64,000 nucleotides of DNA, taken from Spirosoma endbachense. Lineage in GTDB: Bacteria > Bacteroidota > Bacteroidia > Cytophagales > Spirosomataceae. Location: contig NZ_CP045997.1 of NCBI RefSeq assembly GCF_010233585.1, positions 3,435,779 to 3,499,778 on the forward strand, written 5' to 3'. Made by a program: the position numbers and the translations under genes. The notes under the pieces were generated by a model. It saw only the letters and a list, made by a program, of their open reading frames with translations. It was not told where the DNA came from and made no database searches. The first letter of the stretch is position 1. Each line of letters opens with the position of its first letter. Below, one piece after another: positions 36,530-46,210 of the stretch.

Positions 36530-39500
36530 ATGAAAATTTATACAGCACTCTTTTTAGGTCTCTTTTTTTCAAATTTGTTGACCTTAGCTCAGTCACCAGC
36601 GCCTTTGGCCACCAATGGGCGGCTTAAAGTTGTGAACCGGCAGTTGACCAATGAAGCCGGGAAAGCGATCCAGCTCCGGGGTATGAGTACCCACGGCCTG
36701 CATTGGTTTGGCCAGTGTTATACGCAGGCATCCGTACAGGCACTAGCCGGTAGTTGGGGCGCTGATGTCTTAAGAGCCGCTATGTATGTAGATGAAGGCG
36801 GCTATCTCAATGATAAGGTTGGCATACGCACAAAAGTCAACCAAATCGTCGACTGGTCGGAGCAGAACGGTATGTACTGTGTTATCGACTGGCACATCCT
36901 GAATCCTGGCGATCCCAACGTTCATACCGCCGATGCCAAAGAGTTTTTTCAACTGATGGCTCAGCGTAATGCGGGTAAGAAAAACGTTATCTACGAGATC
37001 TGTAACGAACCGAACGGAGTAAGCTGGGGCCAGATTAAAAGCTATGCAGAGCAGATTATACCCGTCATCCGCCAATATGATCCCGAAGCGATTATTCTGG
37101 TAGGAACACCCAACTGGTGCCAGCGTCCACAGGATGTACTCAGTGATCCGCTAACCGGAGCCAATGGGTATAATATTATGTATACCTTTCATTTCTACGC
37201 AGCATCGCACTTTTTCCAGAGCGATATTCAGTCGGTCGTCAATTCGCTTCCCCTGTTTTGTAGTGAATGGGGAACCTCTACCTATTCGGGTGGTGGCAGC
37301 CTGGATTTTAACAATGCTCAGGCATGGCTAAATCTGATGGCCGGTCAAAATTCGGCTGGTCAGAAAATCAGCTGGTGCAACTGGACGTTTAGCCAGGCAT
37401 CAGAAAGCTCGGCCGCCCTGAACGCCAATGCCTGCGATAATCAGCAGTGGAACAATACGAGCCCTTCGGGCACCTGGGTAAAAGATCATATTCTGAGCCC
37501 AGTCGATGATTTTGGCCCTGCAACGCCCTCTGTTTCACTCACAAGCCCGGCCAATAACACGACCATAACCATTGGTCGTTCGGTAACACTTACAGCTGCC
37601 GTTAGCAATACCACGGCAACTACCGTTGAATTTTACGAGGGAACAACTAAGCTTGGTGAAGATGCAACGACACCCTATTCGTGGATTATCCCGACGATTC
37701 AAGCGGGGAGTTATTCGTTCACGGCTAAAGCGGTGCTTCCCAGTGGAGGTTCCTTAACCTCATCAGCCGTGCAGGTTACGGCAGCTCCGGCACCCAACCA
37801 GCTACCAACCGTGAGCCTGACATCACCCGCCAACAATGCTGCGTTCCCGATTCCGGCAACGATTACGATTGCCGCCACTGCCGCTGATACTGACGGCAGT
37901 ATCTCGAAAGTTGAGTTCTACAACGGAAGTACAAAGCTCGGCGAAGACACATCGATTCCGTATGCGTTCACCTGGACGGATATAGCCTCTGGTACGTATA
38001 CCCTTACGGCCAGGGCCACTGATAATCAGGAGGCCGTTACGACCTCCGGCGCAATTACCGTATTTGTCTACAACCAGGGCGATCCGGACCCCACGGCTGA
38101 TCTGATCGGGCCAAACTGTGTTTTCCAGAATGCCGTACAGCTTTTTGGCGTCAATTCGAGCAAACTACCCAACGCAACCAGTTTTTCGTGGTGGTGCACC
38201 GGCTCTACGAAGAGCATTACAGTTAGTCAACCCGGCAAAGCCAGCATTGACTTCGGCCCAGGCTTTACGGGAGGGCAGGTATGTGTCGGTATCAATTATT
38301 CCGTAGCACCCTGGTATAGCCAATACTGTAAAAGCGTTACGATTTGCCCCGGAACACCCCCAACAACGAATCAGGCTCCGGTGGTAACGCTAACCACACC
38401 AGCCAATAATGCGACCTTTACGGCTCCAGCCACCATTGCCCTGACAGCATCGGCCAGCGATCAGGATGGCAGTGTTGCGAAAGTTGAATTCTACAACGGC
38501 ACGTTCAAACTGGGAGAAAGCACGAGTTCGCCCTATCAGTTTAACTGGACGGGTGTCGGCGCAGGCAGCTATTCGTTAACGGCCAAAGCGACCGATAACG
38601 CCGGAGCCACCACCACATCAGGTGTAGCTACTATTCAGGTAAGTAATCCTGTGCCAACGAATCAGGCGCCAAGTGTAGCGTTAACCAGCCCAGCCAATAA
38701 CGCTATATTCACCTCACCTGCCACCATTGGTTTAACAGCATCGGCCAGTGACCTCGACGGAAACATAGTAAAAGTGGAATTCTACAATGGTACGAGCAAA
38801 CTGGGCGAGGCTACCACTTCTCCTTATCAGTTTAGTTGGGCAGGTGTGAATGCGGGGAGCTATACACTAATGGCTAAAGCTACCGATAATCTGGGAGCTA
38901 CCACAACATCGTCGACAATCACGATTAGCGTTGTGGCCCCACCTAATCAGGCTCCCTCTGTAACCTTATCTTCGCCAGCCAATAGCGCTACCTTTACGGC
39001 TCCGGCAACGGTAGTATTATCAGCAAACGCCAGCGATCAGGATGGCAGCGTTACAAAAGTCGAGTACTTTAATGGATCAACCAAGTTGGGCGAAAGCGCT
39101 GGCACGCCTTATCAGGTTAGCTGGAGTAACGTAAGTGCCGGTACTTACATGCTAACGGCCAAAGCCACTGATAATCTGGGTGCAACAACCTCGTCGGCAA
39201 TTGTTACGATCCAGGTAAATAATCCAGTATCGACAACGGCGAACACCGATGCCGATCTGATCGGCCCTGATTGTGTGCGTGTCAATGAGGTCAAGAGCTA
39301 CGAAGTGAATGCGCGAAATTTGCCCAATGCAACCCAGTTTTCGTGGTGGTGTACTGGCTCTACACAAAGCATAACGCCAACTCAGGCAGGCAAAGCGACC
39401 TATAACTTTGGGCCGTGGTTTACGGGAGGGCAGGTTTGCGTGGGCATAAATTATTCAGCGTCGCCGTGGTATAAATCATTTTGCAAAACGATAACGGTCT

Positions 39501-39775
39501 GTCCGGCCAATGCCCGAGTCGGTGCCGACGAAGTAGCCGATAATCTCGTATTTCCAAACCCAACCAACAACCGATTTACGTTTATAGCAGAACGGAATAT
39601 CCAGTCGATGCGTGTTACCGACCAAACCGGCCGCGAACGATTTCAACTCGGTGCTGCTCGATCTGGTGAAACGGTAACGTTTGGCGAACAACTTTCGGCC
39701 GGTATTTACCTGTTACATATTCGCTACGAGAATCAAACCCCACGCGTAATCAAGTTACTAAAAGTGGGGAATTAA
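36530..39775 (+). CDS. Secreted GH5 endoglucanase with Ig-like and repeated WWC modules, T9SS tail
   Basis: The protein has 1081 residues. A signal peptide (~1-20) precedes a GH5 (subfamily 2-like) catalytic domain (~30-325): IQLRGMSTHGLHWF, the acid/base E160 in EICNEPNG, and nucleophile E246 in FCSEWGTS. Five Ig-like units of about 90 residues follow (start pattern VxLTSPANNA, then VEFYNGTxKLGE). Two copies of a Cys-rich module (~523-610 and ~903-990; SWWCTGST, GGQVCVGINYS) lie between and after them. The end is a T9SS-type tail (NLVFPNPTNNRF). It hydrolyses beta-1,4-glucans outside the cell. It is on the strand opposite to the fucose genes on both sides. Confidence 0.92.
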   Translation: MKIYTALFLGLFFSNLLTLAQSPAPLATNGRLKVVNRQLTNEAGKAIQLRGMSTHGLHWFGQCYTQASVQALAGSWGADVLRAAMYVDEGGYLNDKVGIRTKVNQIVDWSEQNGMYCVIDWHILNPGDPNVHTADAKEFFQLMAQRNAGKKNVIYEICNEPNGVSWGQIKSYAEQIIPVIRQYDPEAIILVGTPNWCQRPQDVLSDPLTGANGYNIMYTFHFYAASHFFQSDIQSVVNSLPLFCSEWGTSTYSGGGSLDFNNAQAWLNLMAGQNSAGQKISWCNWTFSQASESSAALNANACDNQQWNNTSPSGTWVKDHILSPVDDFGPATPSVSLTSPANNTTITIGRSVTLTAAVSNTTATTVEFYEGTTKLGEDATTPYSWIIPTIQAGSYSFTAKAVLPSGGSLTSSAVQVTAAPAPNQLPTVSLTSPANNAAFPIPATITIAATAADTDGSISKVEFYNGSTKLGEDTSIPYAFTWTDIASGTYTLTARATDNQEAVTTSGAITVFVYNQGDPDPTADLIGPNCVFQNAVQLFGVNSSKLPNATSFSWWCTGSTKSITVSQPGKASIDFGPGFTGGQVCVGINYSVAPWYSQYCKSVTICPGTPPTTNQAPVVTLTTPANNATFTAPATIALTASASDQDGSVAKVEFYNGTFKLGESTSSPYQFNWTGVGAGSYSLTAKATDNAGATTTSGVATIQVSNPVPTNQAPSVALTSPANNAIFTSPATIGLTASASDLDGNIVKVEFYNGTSKLGEATTSPYQFSWAGVNAGSYTLMAKATDNLGATTTSSTITISVVAPPNQAPSVTLSSPANSATFTAPATVVLSANASDQDGSVTKVEYFNGSTKLGESAGTPYQVSWSNVSAGTYMLTAKATDNLGATTSSAIVTIQVNNPVSTTANTDADLIGPDCVRVNEVKSYEVNARNLPNATQFSWWCTGSTQSITPTQAGKATYNFGPWFTGGQVCVGINYSASPWYKSFCKTITVCPANARVGADEVADNLVFPNPTNNRFTFIAERNIQSMRVTDQTGRERFQLGAARSGETVTFGEQLSAGIYLLHIRYENQTPRVIKLLKVGN

Positions 39776-39781
39776 ACTTAT

Positions 39782-39814
39782 AAACCTATAAGGTCTGTGA
39801 GACCTTATAGGTTT
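39782..39814. terminator. Hairpin between GH5 and SDR genes
   Basis: A perfect 14-bp stem (AAACCTATAAGGTC / GACCTTATAGGTTT) with a 5-base loop lies between the convergent GH5 and SDR genes and probably ends transcription from either side. Confidence 0.75.
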
Positions 39815-39827
39815 TGGCTTAAATAGC

Positions 39828-40601
39828 TTAATTATTCAATCGAATAAAGCCGCCATCCAATGGATAATCGGTGCCTGTAATAAAGCCCGCTTCATCAGAG
39901 CAGAGGTAGAGTGCTAGAGCTCCTACTTCTTTAGGTTCAGCCATGCGGCCAATGGGTTGAGTTTTCGAGAGTTTCTCAAACATTTCGGCCTCCTGACCGG
40001 GGTAGCTTTTTGCCAGGAATCCATCAACGAATGGTGTATGCACCCGCGCTGGCGAAATGCAGTTACAGCGAATATTGTCTTTCAGATAATCTTTCGCCAC
40101 AGAAAGGGTCATTGTCAGCACGGCGCCTTTGCTCATCGAATAGGCAAAGCGATCCGGAATACCAACTGATGCAGCCACCGAAGCCATATTCAGAATCACT
40201 CCTCCGCCATTGGCTTTAAAATGGGGAATAATGGCATACAGGCAGTTGTAAACCCCTTTGACATTGATCCGGAAAATTCGATCAAAATCAGCTTCTGCGG
40301 TTGTATCGGCCTTGCCGACATGCGCAACACCTGCGTTGTTGACCAGAATATGGATCGGGCCCTGTGCCGCAATCTGGCCAACCAACTCAACGACCTGTGC
40401 CTGATTCGACACATCGATAGCGTGCGCTTCGGCACGGCCACCCGATGCGTTTATATCATCGGCTACCTGGCGCGCCAGAGCTTCGTTGATTTCCAGTATG
40501 TGAACCGTTGCGCCAGCTTCCGCAAAAGTTTGAGAAATGGCCAGCCCAATACCACTGGCACCGCCCGTAACAAGGGCTGTTTTGTTGTTAAGAGAGAACA
40601 T
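39828..40601 (-). CDS. SDR oxidoreductase, probable 2-keto-3-deoxy-L-fuconate dehydrogenase
   Basis: The 257 residues have NAD-binding TGGASGIGLAIS, NNAGVAHVG, catalytic Ser in MASVAAS and the standard YSMSK (Tyr, Lys) motif, and end with TDYPLDGGF. A normal catalytic Lys contrasts with the other SDR of the locus. In the fucose pathway the step from 2-keto-3-deoxy-fuconate to the 2,4-diketo acid is performed by an SDR of this kind. It is 99 bases downstream of the UxaA-type dehydratase gene, in the same direction. Confidence 0.85.
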   Translation of the reverse strand: MFSLNNKTALVTGGASGIGLAISQTFAEAGATVHILEINEALARQVADDINASGGRAEAHAIDVSNQAQVVELVGQIAAQGPIHILVNNAGVAHVGKADTTAEADFDRIFRINVKGVYNCLYAIIPHFKANGGGVILNMASVAASVGIPDRFAYSMSKGAVLTMTLSVAKDYLKDNIRCNCISPARVHTPFVDGFLAKSYPGQEAEMFEKLSKTQPIGRMAEPKEVGALALYLCSDEAGFITGTDYPLDGGFIRLNN

Positions 40602-40620
40602 TATTTAGCGAGCGAAAGAA

Positions 40621-40696
40621 TGAACGAGCGAACGAGTGATGACCGGGCAGACTGGCTAATGCGTTAGTTGCACAGATTCATTCGTTCGCTCGTTCA
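40621..40696. repeat. Inverted repeat in the dehydratase-SDR gap
   Basis: Arms 40621-40639 and 40678-40696 are 19 bases with one mismatch (core GAACGAGCGAACGA). The right arm ends four bases from the dehydratase stop codon. Confidence 0.8.
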
Positions 40697-40700
40697 CAAT

Positions 40701-42374
40701 TTAAAGAGAAACACCCCGCTTCCAGGGAATAAAGTCGTCCTGACCAAGCCGCTCGGCCTGGGTAATTTCTTCACCGGAAGCCAGATGAATAATGTATTCC
40801 AGCAAGGCGTCGGCGTTTTGCTCGATGCTCTGCTCACCGTCGACAATTGGGCCGCTATCGAAATCAATGACATCGGGCATCCGGTTTTTGAGCGTCGTAT
40901 TGGTCGAAATTTTAACGACCGGACTAACGGGATTGCCAGTCGGTGTCCCTAAACCAGTGGTGAACAGGATCACATTCGTGCCAGAACCAGCCATACCTGT
41001 CGTTGCTTCAACGTCGTTGCCAGGTGTGCAAAGTAAGTTCAGTCCAGGCGTAGTAACGGGTTCGGCATAATCCAGTACATCAGCAACGGGTGCTGTACCG
41101 CCCTTTTTAGCCGCCCCTGCCGATTTAATGGCATCGGTAATGAGGCCGTCCTTAATATTACCCGGCGATGGATTCATATCGAAACCCGACCCAACCGCTT
41201 CGGCCTGCGCCGAATAGTTGCCCATCAGGTCAATAAACTTCTGAGCCTTTGCCGTATCGGCGGTGCGGTTAATAAGCTCCTGCTCTACACCATTTAGTTC
41301 GGGGAATTCGGCCAGTACGGTCTTACCGCCCAATCCTACAATAATATCTGACAGATGCCCAATGGCGGGGTTTGCCGAAATACCCGAAAAACCATCGGAC
41401 CCACCGCATTTTAAGCCAACCGTCAACGCGCTCAATGGAGCAGGCTTTCGTTCAATCTTGTTCGCTTCAATCAACCCGAGAAACGTTTCCTTAACCGCCT
41501 GCGACATCAACGCATATTCAGTTCCGGCCTGCTGCTCGAACAACAGCAATGGTTTATCGAACTTAGGATTTTGTCGTCGAATTTCGGTACCAATCATGTC
41601 GGCCTGCAAGTGCTGACAGCCCAGACTTAGAACGGTTGCCCCGGCAACGTTTGGGTTATTGATAAAACCCGCGAGTAGCGAACATAAATAAGCGGAATCC
41701 TGCCGCGTACCACCACAACCCATCTCGTGCGTCAGGAATTTGATGCCGTCGATATTTTTGAACGGCCGATTTACCTGGTGACGTGTATGATTAAGCGTTT
41801 GATTTTGTGACTCATCGACAAAGGGCTCCATCTTTTTGATGATATTCATATCACCAGCCCGGTAGAGACTCAAAAGCTCATGAACCTGCTCGCGGTAGGT
41901 TTCGGGTTGTGAATAGCCTAGTTCACGCTCGAAGGCATCTTTCAGAATCAGAACATTTCGGTTCTCACAGAACACCAGTGGCACGACCAGCCAGTAGTTG
42001 CGCGTTCCGACACTACCATCGGCACGATGATAGCCCAGAAACGTACGCCCTTCCCATTCCGACACGTCAGGAGCCTGCCAGGAGTAAGGTTGTTTTTTGT
42101 CGAGACCATAGCGGTCAGCATCATGCTTCAGATTAAACGTCGTAATGGGTTCTCCCCGACGAATGAGCTGAGTAGCCTTCCCAACCAGTACACCATACAT
42201 GGTGATCGGATCGCCGGGTTGCCGGTCTTCCGTTACAAATTTATGTTTAGCACCAACAGCATACGGAAGGTCATAAACAGCATTATCAAACTCTATTCGT
42301 TCACCAGCCGATAGATTACGCAAAGCGACAATCACATTATCGGCAGGATGAACTTTTAGCACACGGGCAGACAT
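40701..42374 (-). CDS. UxaA/GarD-family dehydratase, candidate L-fuconate dehydratase
   Basis: From the ATG at 42374 the protein has 557 residues; 16 upstream codons are excluded because the SAF-type domain starts right after the ATG ([20 protein letters not shown]). The C-terminal domain has [28 protein letters not shown] ([15 protein letters not shown]), [12 protein letters not shown] and the [17 protein letters not shown] end, all typical of altronate/galactarate dehydratases. In this cluster it would convert L-fuconate to 2-keto-3-deoxy-L-fuconate, a step usually made by an enolase-superfamily enzyme, which is absent here. The substrate is inferred from context. Confidence 0.85.
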   Translation of the reverse strand: MSARVLKVHPADNVIVALRNLSAGERIEFDNAVYDLPYAVGAKHKFVTEDRQPGDPITMYGVLVGKATQLIRRGEPITTFNLKHDADRYGLDKKQPYSWQAPDVSEWEGRTFLGYHRADGSVGTRNYWLVVPLVFCENRNVLILKDAFERELGYSQPETYREQVHELLSLYRAGDMNIIKKMEPFVDESQNQTLNHTRHQVNRPFKNIDGIKFLTHEMGCGGTRQDSAYLCSLLAGFINNPNVAGATVLSLGCQHLQADMIGTEIRRQNPKFDKPLLLFEQQAGTEYALMSQAVKETFLGLIEANKIERKPAPLSALTVGLKCGGSDGFSGISANPAIGHLSDIIVGLGGKTVLAEFPELNGVEQELINRTADTAKAQKFIDLMGNYSAQAEAVGSGFDMNPSPGNIKDGLITDAIKSAGAAKKGGTAPVADVLDYAEPVTTPGLNLLCTPGNDVEATTGMAGSGTNVILFTTGLGTPTGNPVSPVVKISTNTTLKNRMPDVIDFDSGPIVDGEQSIEQNADALLEYIIHLASGEEITQAERLGQDDFIPWKRGVSL

Positions 42375-42505
42375 TAGGAAGCTATTTTTACGGTAAGAAA
42401 CGCATTGGTCCGAAATATACACTCTTTCTTAAAAAACTTTACACAACACTATTGCTAATGTGGGCAGCAATCCCAAGTTTTGGTCTCGGATTTCCTTCCT
42501 TACCT

Positions 42506-43708
42506 ATGCCTCCTTCCTTTAGTACTAATCAAACCGGTTTACCGGCGGGCCGCCTGATGTCTATGGATGCCTACCGGGGCTTCGTCATGACGCTGATGGC
42601 CGCCGAGTTGCTGAGCTTCCATCGTCTGCACGAAGCCTTTCCGGATAGTTCGTTCTGGGCGTTTCTGGCCCACCATCAGGATCATGTGTCCTGGGCAGGC
42701 TGTTCACTGCACGACCTCATTCAGCCATCCTTTTCCTTTTTAGTTGGCGTGGCTCTCCCCTATTCGGTCGCCAGTCGGGCGGCACAGGGTCAACCGTTTC
42801 GCCTTCAGTTTGCCCATGCGCTTCGGCGATCGCTGATTTTAATTTTGCTTGGTATTTTTCTTCGCTCCACTCATTCAGATCAAACGTACTTTACATTCGA
42901 AGATACGCTCACACAAATCGGCCTCGGCTACCCTTTCCTGTTTCTGCTTGGCAAGACGAATTCCCGAACCGTTTGGCTTGCTCTGGGGCTGATTTTATTC
43001 GCTTACTGGCTGGCGTTTGTGCTGTACACGCCAGGCACGTCTTTTGATTATAGTAAGGTCGGTGTTCCGGCAAACTGGCCGGAGCATTATTCAGGTCTAA
43101 TGGCGCATTTTAATAAGAACAGTAACCTGGCCTGGGCTTTCGACCGCTGGTTTCTTAATCTTTTCCCGCGTAAAAGTCCGTTTGAGTTTAATGGAGGAGG
43201 ATATGCAACGCTTAGCTTTATACCAACGCTGGGCACCATGCTGCTGGGATTACAGGCTGGCCGGTGGCTTCGGTCCGGCTTATCGCCTGCTGACCTTCTG
43301 AAACGATTTCTTATTGCCGGAGCGGTTGGCCTGGCAGGAGGAGTTCTGCTCCATGTTGCCGGTATATGCCCAATTGTCAAGCGAATCTGGACACCCGCCT
43401 GGGTATTGTTCAGTGGTGGCTGGTGTTTTTGGCTACTGGCCTTTTTCTATTACGTTATCGATGTATCGGAACGGCGCAGTTGGGCGTTTCCATTGGTTGT
43501 AGTGGGTATGAATTCGATTGCTATTTATTGCCTGGTTCATCTGATCGACCGATTTATTATTACCTCTCTTTACACGCATTTAGGCCATAGTCCATTTCAG
43601 CTATTTGGCCCTGCTTATGAACAATTACTGGTTGGAGCTGCCACGTTAGGCATTTTTTACCTTATTCTCTGGTGGATGTACCGCCGAAAACTCTTTATCC
43701 GAATTTAA
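42506..43708 (+). CDS. Membrane acyltransferase, DUF5009/HGSNAT-like (NagX-like)
   Basis: About ten hydrophobic segments are visible. The start motif [19 protein letters not shown], the [20 protein letters not shown] segment (with a conserved His-Asp) and later [15 protein letters not shown] match the heparan-alpha-glucosaminide N-acetyltransferase-like family in Bacteroidota. Members transfer an acetyl group to a sugar amine across the membrane. The frame has an ATG 54 bases upstream; the one at 42506 is preferred since it directly precedes a short tail and the conserved motif. It ends four bases before the adenine deaminase start. Confidence 0.82.
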   Translation: MPPSFSTNQTGLPAGRLMSMDAYRGFVMTLMAAELLSFHRLHEAFPDSSFWAFLAHHQDHVSWAGCSLHDLIQPSFSFLVGVALPYSVASRAAQGQPFRLQFAHALRRSLILILLGIFLRSTHSDQTYFTFEDTLTQIGLGYPFLFLLGKTNSRTVWLALGLILFAYWLAFVLYTPGTSFDYSKVGVPANWPEHYSGLMAHFNKNSNLAWAFDRWFLNLFPRKSPFEFNGGGYATLSFIPTLGTMLLGLQAGRWLRSGLSPADLLKRFLIAGAVGLAGGVLLHVAGICPIVKRIWTPAWVLFSGGWCFWLLAFFYYVIDVSERRSWAFPLVVVGMNSIAIYCLVHLIDRFIITSLYTHLGHSPFQLFGPAYEQLLVGAATLGIFYLILWWMYRRKLFIRI

Positions 43709-43711
43709 ATT

Positions 43712-45415
43712 ATGCCCACGGCCAACATTCTGAATCTCTTCGACCAAACGATCTTTTATGGCGCTCTAACCGTCGACAATGGTCGTATTGCCCGTATCGA
43801 ACGACTCGGCCCTGAGCAGACTGGCGAACCGTATATATTACCGGGTTTCGTCGATGCCCATGTTCACGTCGAAAGCTCGCTGCTCACTCCTCCCCAGTTT
43901 GCCAGGCTGGCCGTGGTTCATGGTACGGTTGCCACTGTATCAGACCCGCACGAGATCGGAAACGTGTTAGGCGTTGCCGGTGTCGAATACATGCTTCGCG
44001 AAGCCGCGAAAGTACCCTTTAAGTTTATGTTCGGTGCTCCGTCATGCGTTCCGGCTACTAGTTTCGAAACGGCTGGGGCAGCCATCAGTGTTCGCGATGT
44101 ACGGTATCTGCTTGGCCTTAAAGAGATTGGTTATCTGGCCGAGATGATGAATTTTCCGGGTGTTCTGCACGAAGACCCGGATGTTATGTCCAAGATTGCA
44201 CTCGCCAATGCCTTTAACAAACCCATCGACGGCCACGCCCCCGGTCTGACCGGCGATGATGCGCAACGCTACATCGACGCGGGTATCAGTACTGATCACG
44301 AGTGTTTTACCTACGAAGAAGGGCTCGACAAGGCCCAGCGCGGTATGTGTATTCTGATTCGTGAAGGAAGTGCGGCCCGAAACTTCGAGGCTCTTATTCC
44401 CCTACTGGCCGAATTCCCGGAACAGATTATGTTCTGCTCCGACGACAAACACCCGGATACACTCGCGGAAGGGCACATTAACCAGTTGGTTTTGCGGGCG
44501 TTAGCCAAAGGCCACTCGCTCTGGAATGTCCTGCGGGCCGCCTGTCTGAATCCGGTTCTACATTATCGCTTACCTGTTGGTCTGCTGCGCGAAGGTGACC
44601 CCGCCGATTATCTTATCGTTGATAATCTGCAAAACTTCCAGATACAGCAAACCGTCATCAATGGTGAGATCGTTGCCCAGAATGGTACGTCTATGATTCC
44701 TGATTTACGGAGCGAACACCTCAATCAATTCAACTGCGCGCCAAAAACAGCAGATGAGTTTGCCGTTCATGCCGATTCTGAATCAGCCCTAATTCGCGTT
44801 ATTGAAGCCCTTGATGGCCAGCTCATCACCAACGAACTCCATCTTGAACCCAAAATAGAGCATACGAAGATCGTACCCGATCGGGAGCGTGACATACTCA
44901 AACTGGTTGTTGTCAATCGGTACATGAATGTTCCGCCAGCCATTGCCTTCATTAAAAACGTTGGGCTAAAACATGGGGCCATTGCATCGTCGGTAGGGCA
45001 CGACTCGCATAACATCACGGCGGTAGGCTGCGATGACGAGTCTATCTGCCGGGCCATTAATCTGGTTATCGACGCCAAAGGCGGGCTATCGGCGGTATCA
45101 GGATCACATCCGCACGAGCACGATGCAGAACTAATGAGCCGACGTGAATTTTTGCACATCACAACAACACCCGAAACACAGTTGCTTCCATTGCCTGTTG
45201 CCGGACTCATGACTGACGTAGATGGTTATGAGGTAGCCACTCAATATGCCACTCTGGATCAGTTCGCCAAACAAGTGTTAGGCAGTACATTAAAAGCCCC
45301 ATTTATGACATTGTCGTTCATGGCCTTATTGGTAATTCCGGCGCTGAAGTTAAGTGACAAGGGGTTGTTCGATGGTAAAACGTTCTCTTTCACCCCTCTT
45401 CAAATTGTTAAATAA
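43712..45415 (+). CDS. ade: Adenine deaminase
   Basis: Converts adenine to hypoxanthine and ammonia for purine salvage. The 567 residues include LPGFVDAHVHVESSLLTP with the metal-binding HxH, TVATVSDPHEIGNVLG, DGHAPGLTGDDAQRYIDAG, FCSDDKHPDTLAEGH and the C-terminal VGHDSHNITAVGCDDESI, which are characteristic of the ade family. It starts four bases after the acyltransferase stop, so the two are likely co-transcribed. Confidence 0.95.
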   Translation: MPTANILNLFDQTIFYGALTVDNGRIARIERLGPEQTGEPYILPGFVDAHVHVESSLLTPPQFARLAVVHGTVATVSDPHEIGNVLGVAGVEYMLREAAKVPFKFMFGAPSCVPATSFETAGAAISVRDVRYLLGLKEIGYLAEMMNFPGVLHEDPDVMSKIALANAFNKPIDGHAPGLTGDDAQRYIDAGISTDHECFTYEEGLDKAQRGMCILIREGSAARNFEALIPLLAEFPEQIMFCSDDKHPDTLAEGHINQLVLRALAKGHSLWNVLRAACLNPVLHYRLPVGLLREGDPADYLIVDNLQNFQIQQTVINGEIVAQNGTSMIPDLRSEHLNQFNCAPKTADEFAVHADSESALIRVIEALDGQLITNELHLEPKIEHTKIVPDRERDILKLVVVNRYMNVPPAIAFIKNVGLKHGAIASSVGHDSHNITAVGCDDESICRAINLVIDAKGGLSAVSGSHPHEHDAELMSRREFLHITTTPETQLLPLPVAGLMTDVDGYEVATQYATLDQFAKQVLGSTLKAPFMTLSFMALLVIPALKLSDKGLFDGKTFSFTPLQIVK

Positions 45416-45516
45416 GGCCACAAAAAAATTTTATTTGCCATACCATTTTAAATTCAATTTATTATCAATATGTTTACAGACTTCTTTCGCGTTCCTCAAC
45501 CTATACCTACCTGCTC

Positions 45517-46116
45517 ATGCCTCGTTCCCGTACGCAAACCGGACCTGACGACGAAACTCTTTGGAACCAGTTTCGCAGTGGCGATGAAACTGCATTCGCC
45601 CGCCTGTATCAAAACTATGTTCAAACGCTCTACCATTATTGCGCCCATTTTGCAACCGACCGAGCGTTGATCAAAGATTGCATCCATGATCTGTTTGTTG
45701 AGCTCTGGAAACACCGAACAACCATCGGTCCAACAACATCAGTAAGGTTTTATCTGATGGCCTCGATTAAACGTAAATTAGTTCGTCACTTAACCGCAGA
45801 ACAGAAACTAGTAAGCCAGGATGAAATAAGCAACGGTCGGCGAGTGGGTGATACCCTTCCCGGCGCAGACCCTTCTCACGAAAACCTGCTAATTGCCTTT
45901 GAAGAAGACTCTTACATGAATGACTGCCTGCATCAGGCGCTCGAAAAACTTCCCCGCCGTCAGCGTGAAGCCGTTCATCTTCGCTACTTTCAAAACATGA
46001 GTAATGAAGAAATTTCAAGCCTGATGCAAATCAATATCCAGTCTGTTTACAATCTGATTTTTGGCGCCATGAGCAATCTAAAGCGCTATATCACACCCGA
46101 AAACGTATCCCTATAA
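45517..46116 (+). CDS. ECF-type RNA polymerase sigma factor
   Basis: The 199 residues have region 2 (AFARLYQNYVQTLYHYCAHF, then DCIHDLFVELWKHR) and region 4 (LPRRQREAVHLRYFQNMSNE with EISSLMQINIQSVYNLIF) of ECF sigma factors of the Bacteroidota RpoE-like group. No FecR anti-sigma factor follows directly; rarA does. The ORF also begins close after an AT-rich 101-base gap without a recognised promoter. Target genes are unknown. Confidence 0.93.
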   Translation: MPRSRTQTGPDDETLWNQFRSGDETAFARLYQNYVQTLYHYCAHFATDRALIKDCIHDLFVELWKHRTTIGPTTSVRFYLMASIKRKLVRHLTAEQKLVSQDEISNGRRVGDTLPGADPSHENLLIAFEEDSYMNDCLHQALEKLPRRQREAVHLRYFQNMSNEEISSLMQINIQSVYNLIFGAMSNLKRYITPENVSL

Positions 46117-46163
46117 CCCTGACTATTCTTAACCCCTGATTATTCCTAAACCTTTTCTGAACC

Positions 46164-46193
46164 CGGTAGCTACGCAAGTGGCTACCGTTTTTT
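46164..46193 (+). terminator. Terminator after the ECF sigma gene
   Basis: CGGTAGC pairs with GCTACCG across a 10-base loop and is followed by TTTTTT. It lies between the sigma-factor stop and the rarA start, so the two genes are probably separate units. Confidence 0.85.
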
Positions 46194-46210
46194 GTATGTA
46201 ACTTCGCCAG

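Noticed and set aside
37520..39230. A CRISPR-like or satellite array in the GH5 gene
   Set aside because: The repetition is at protein level (Ig-like modules of about 90 residues in one reading frame), without short identical repeats and spacers.
44767..45210. A 147-codon minus-strand frame rich in Ser and Cys inside the adenine deaminase gene
   Set aside because: It is the antisense shadow of a clear ade gene; the composition (many S, R, C) is typical of such shadows.
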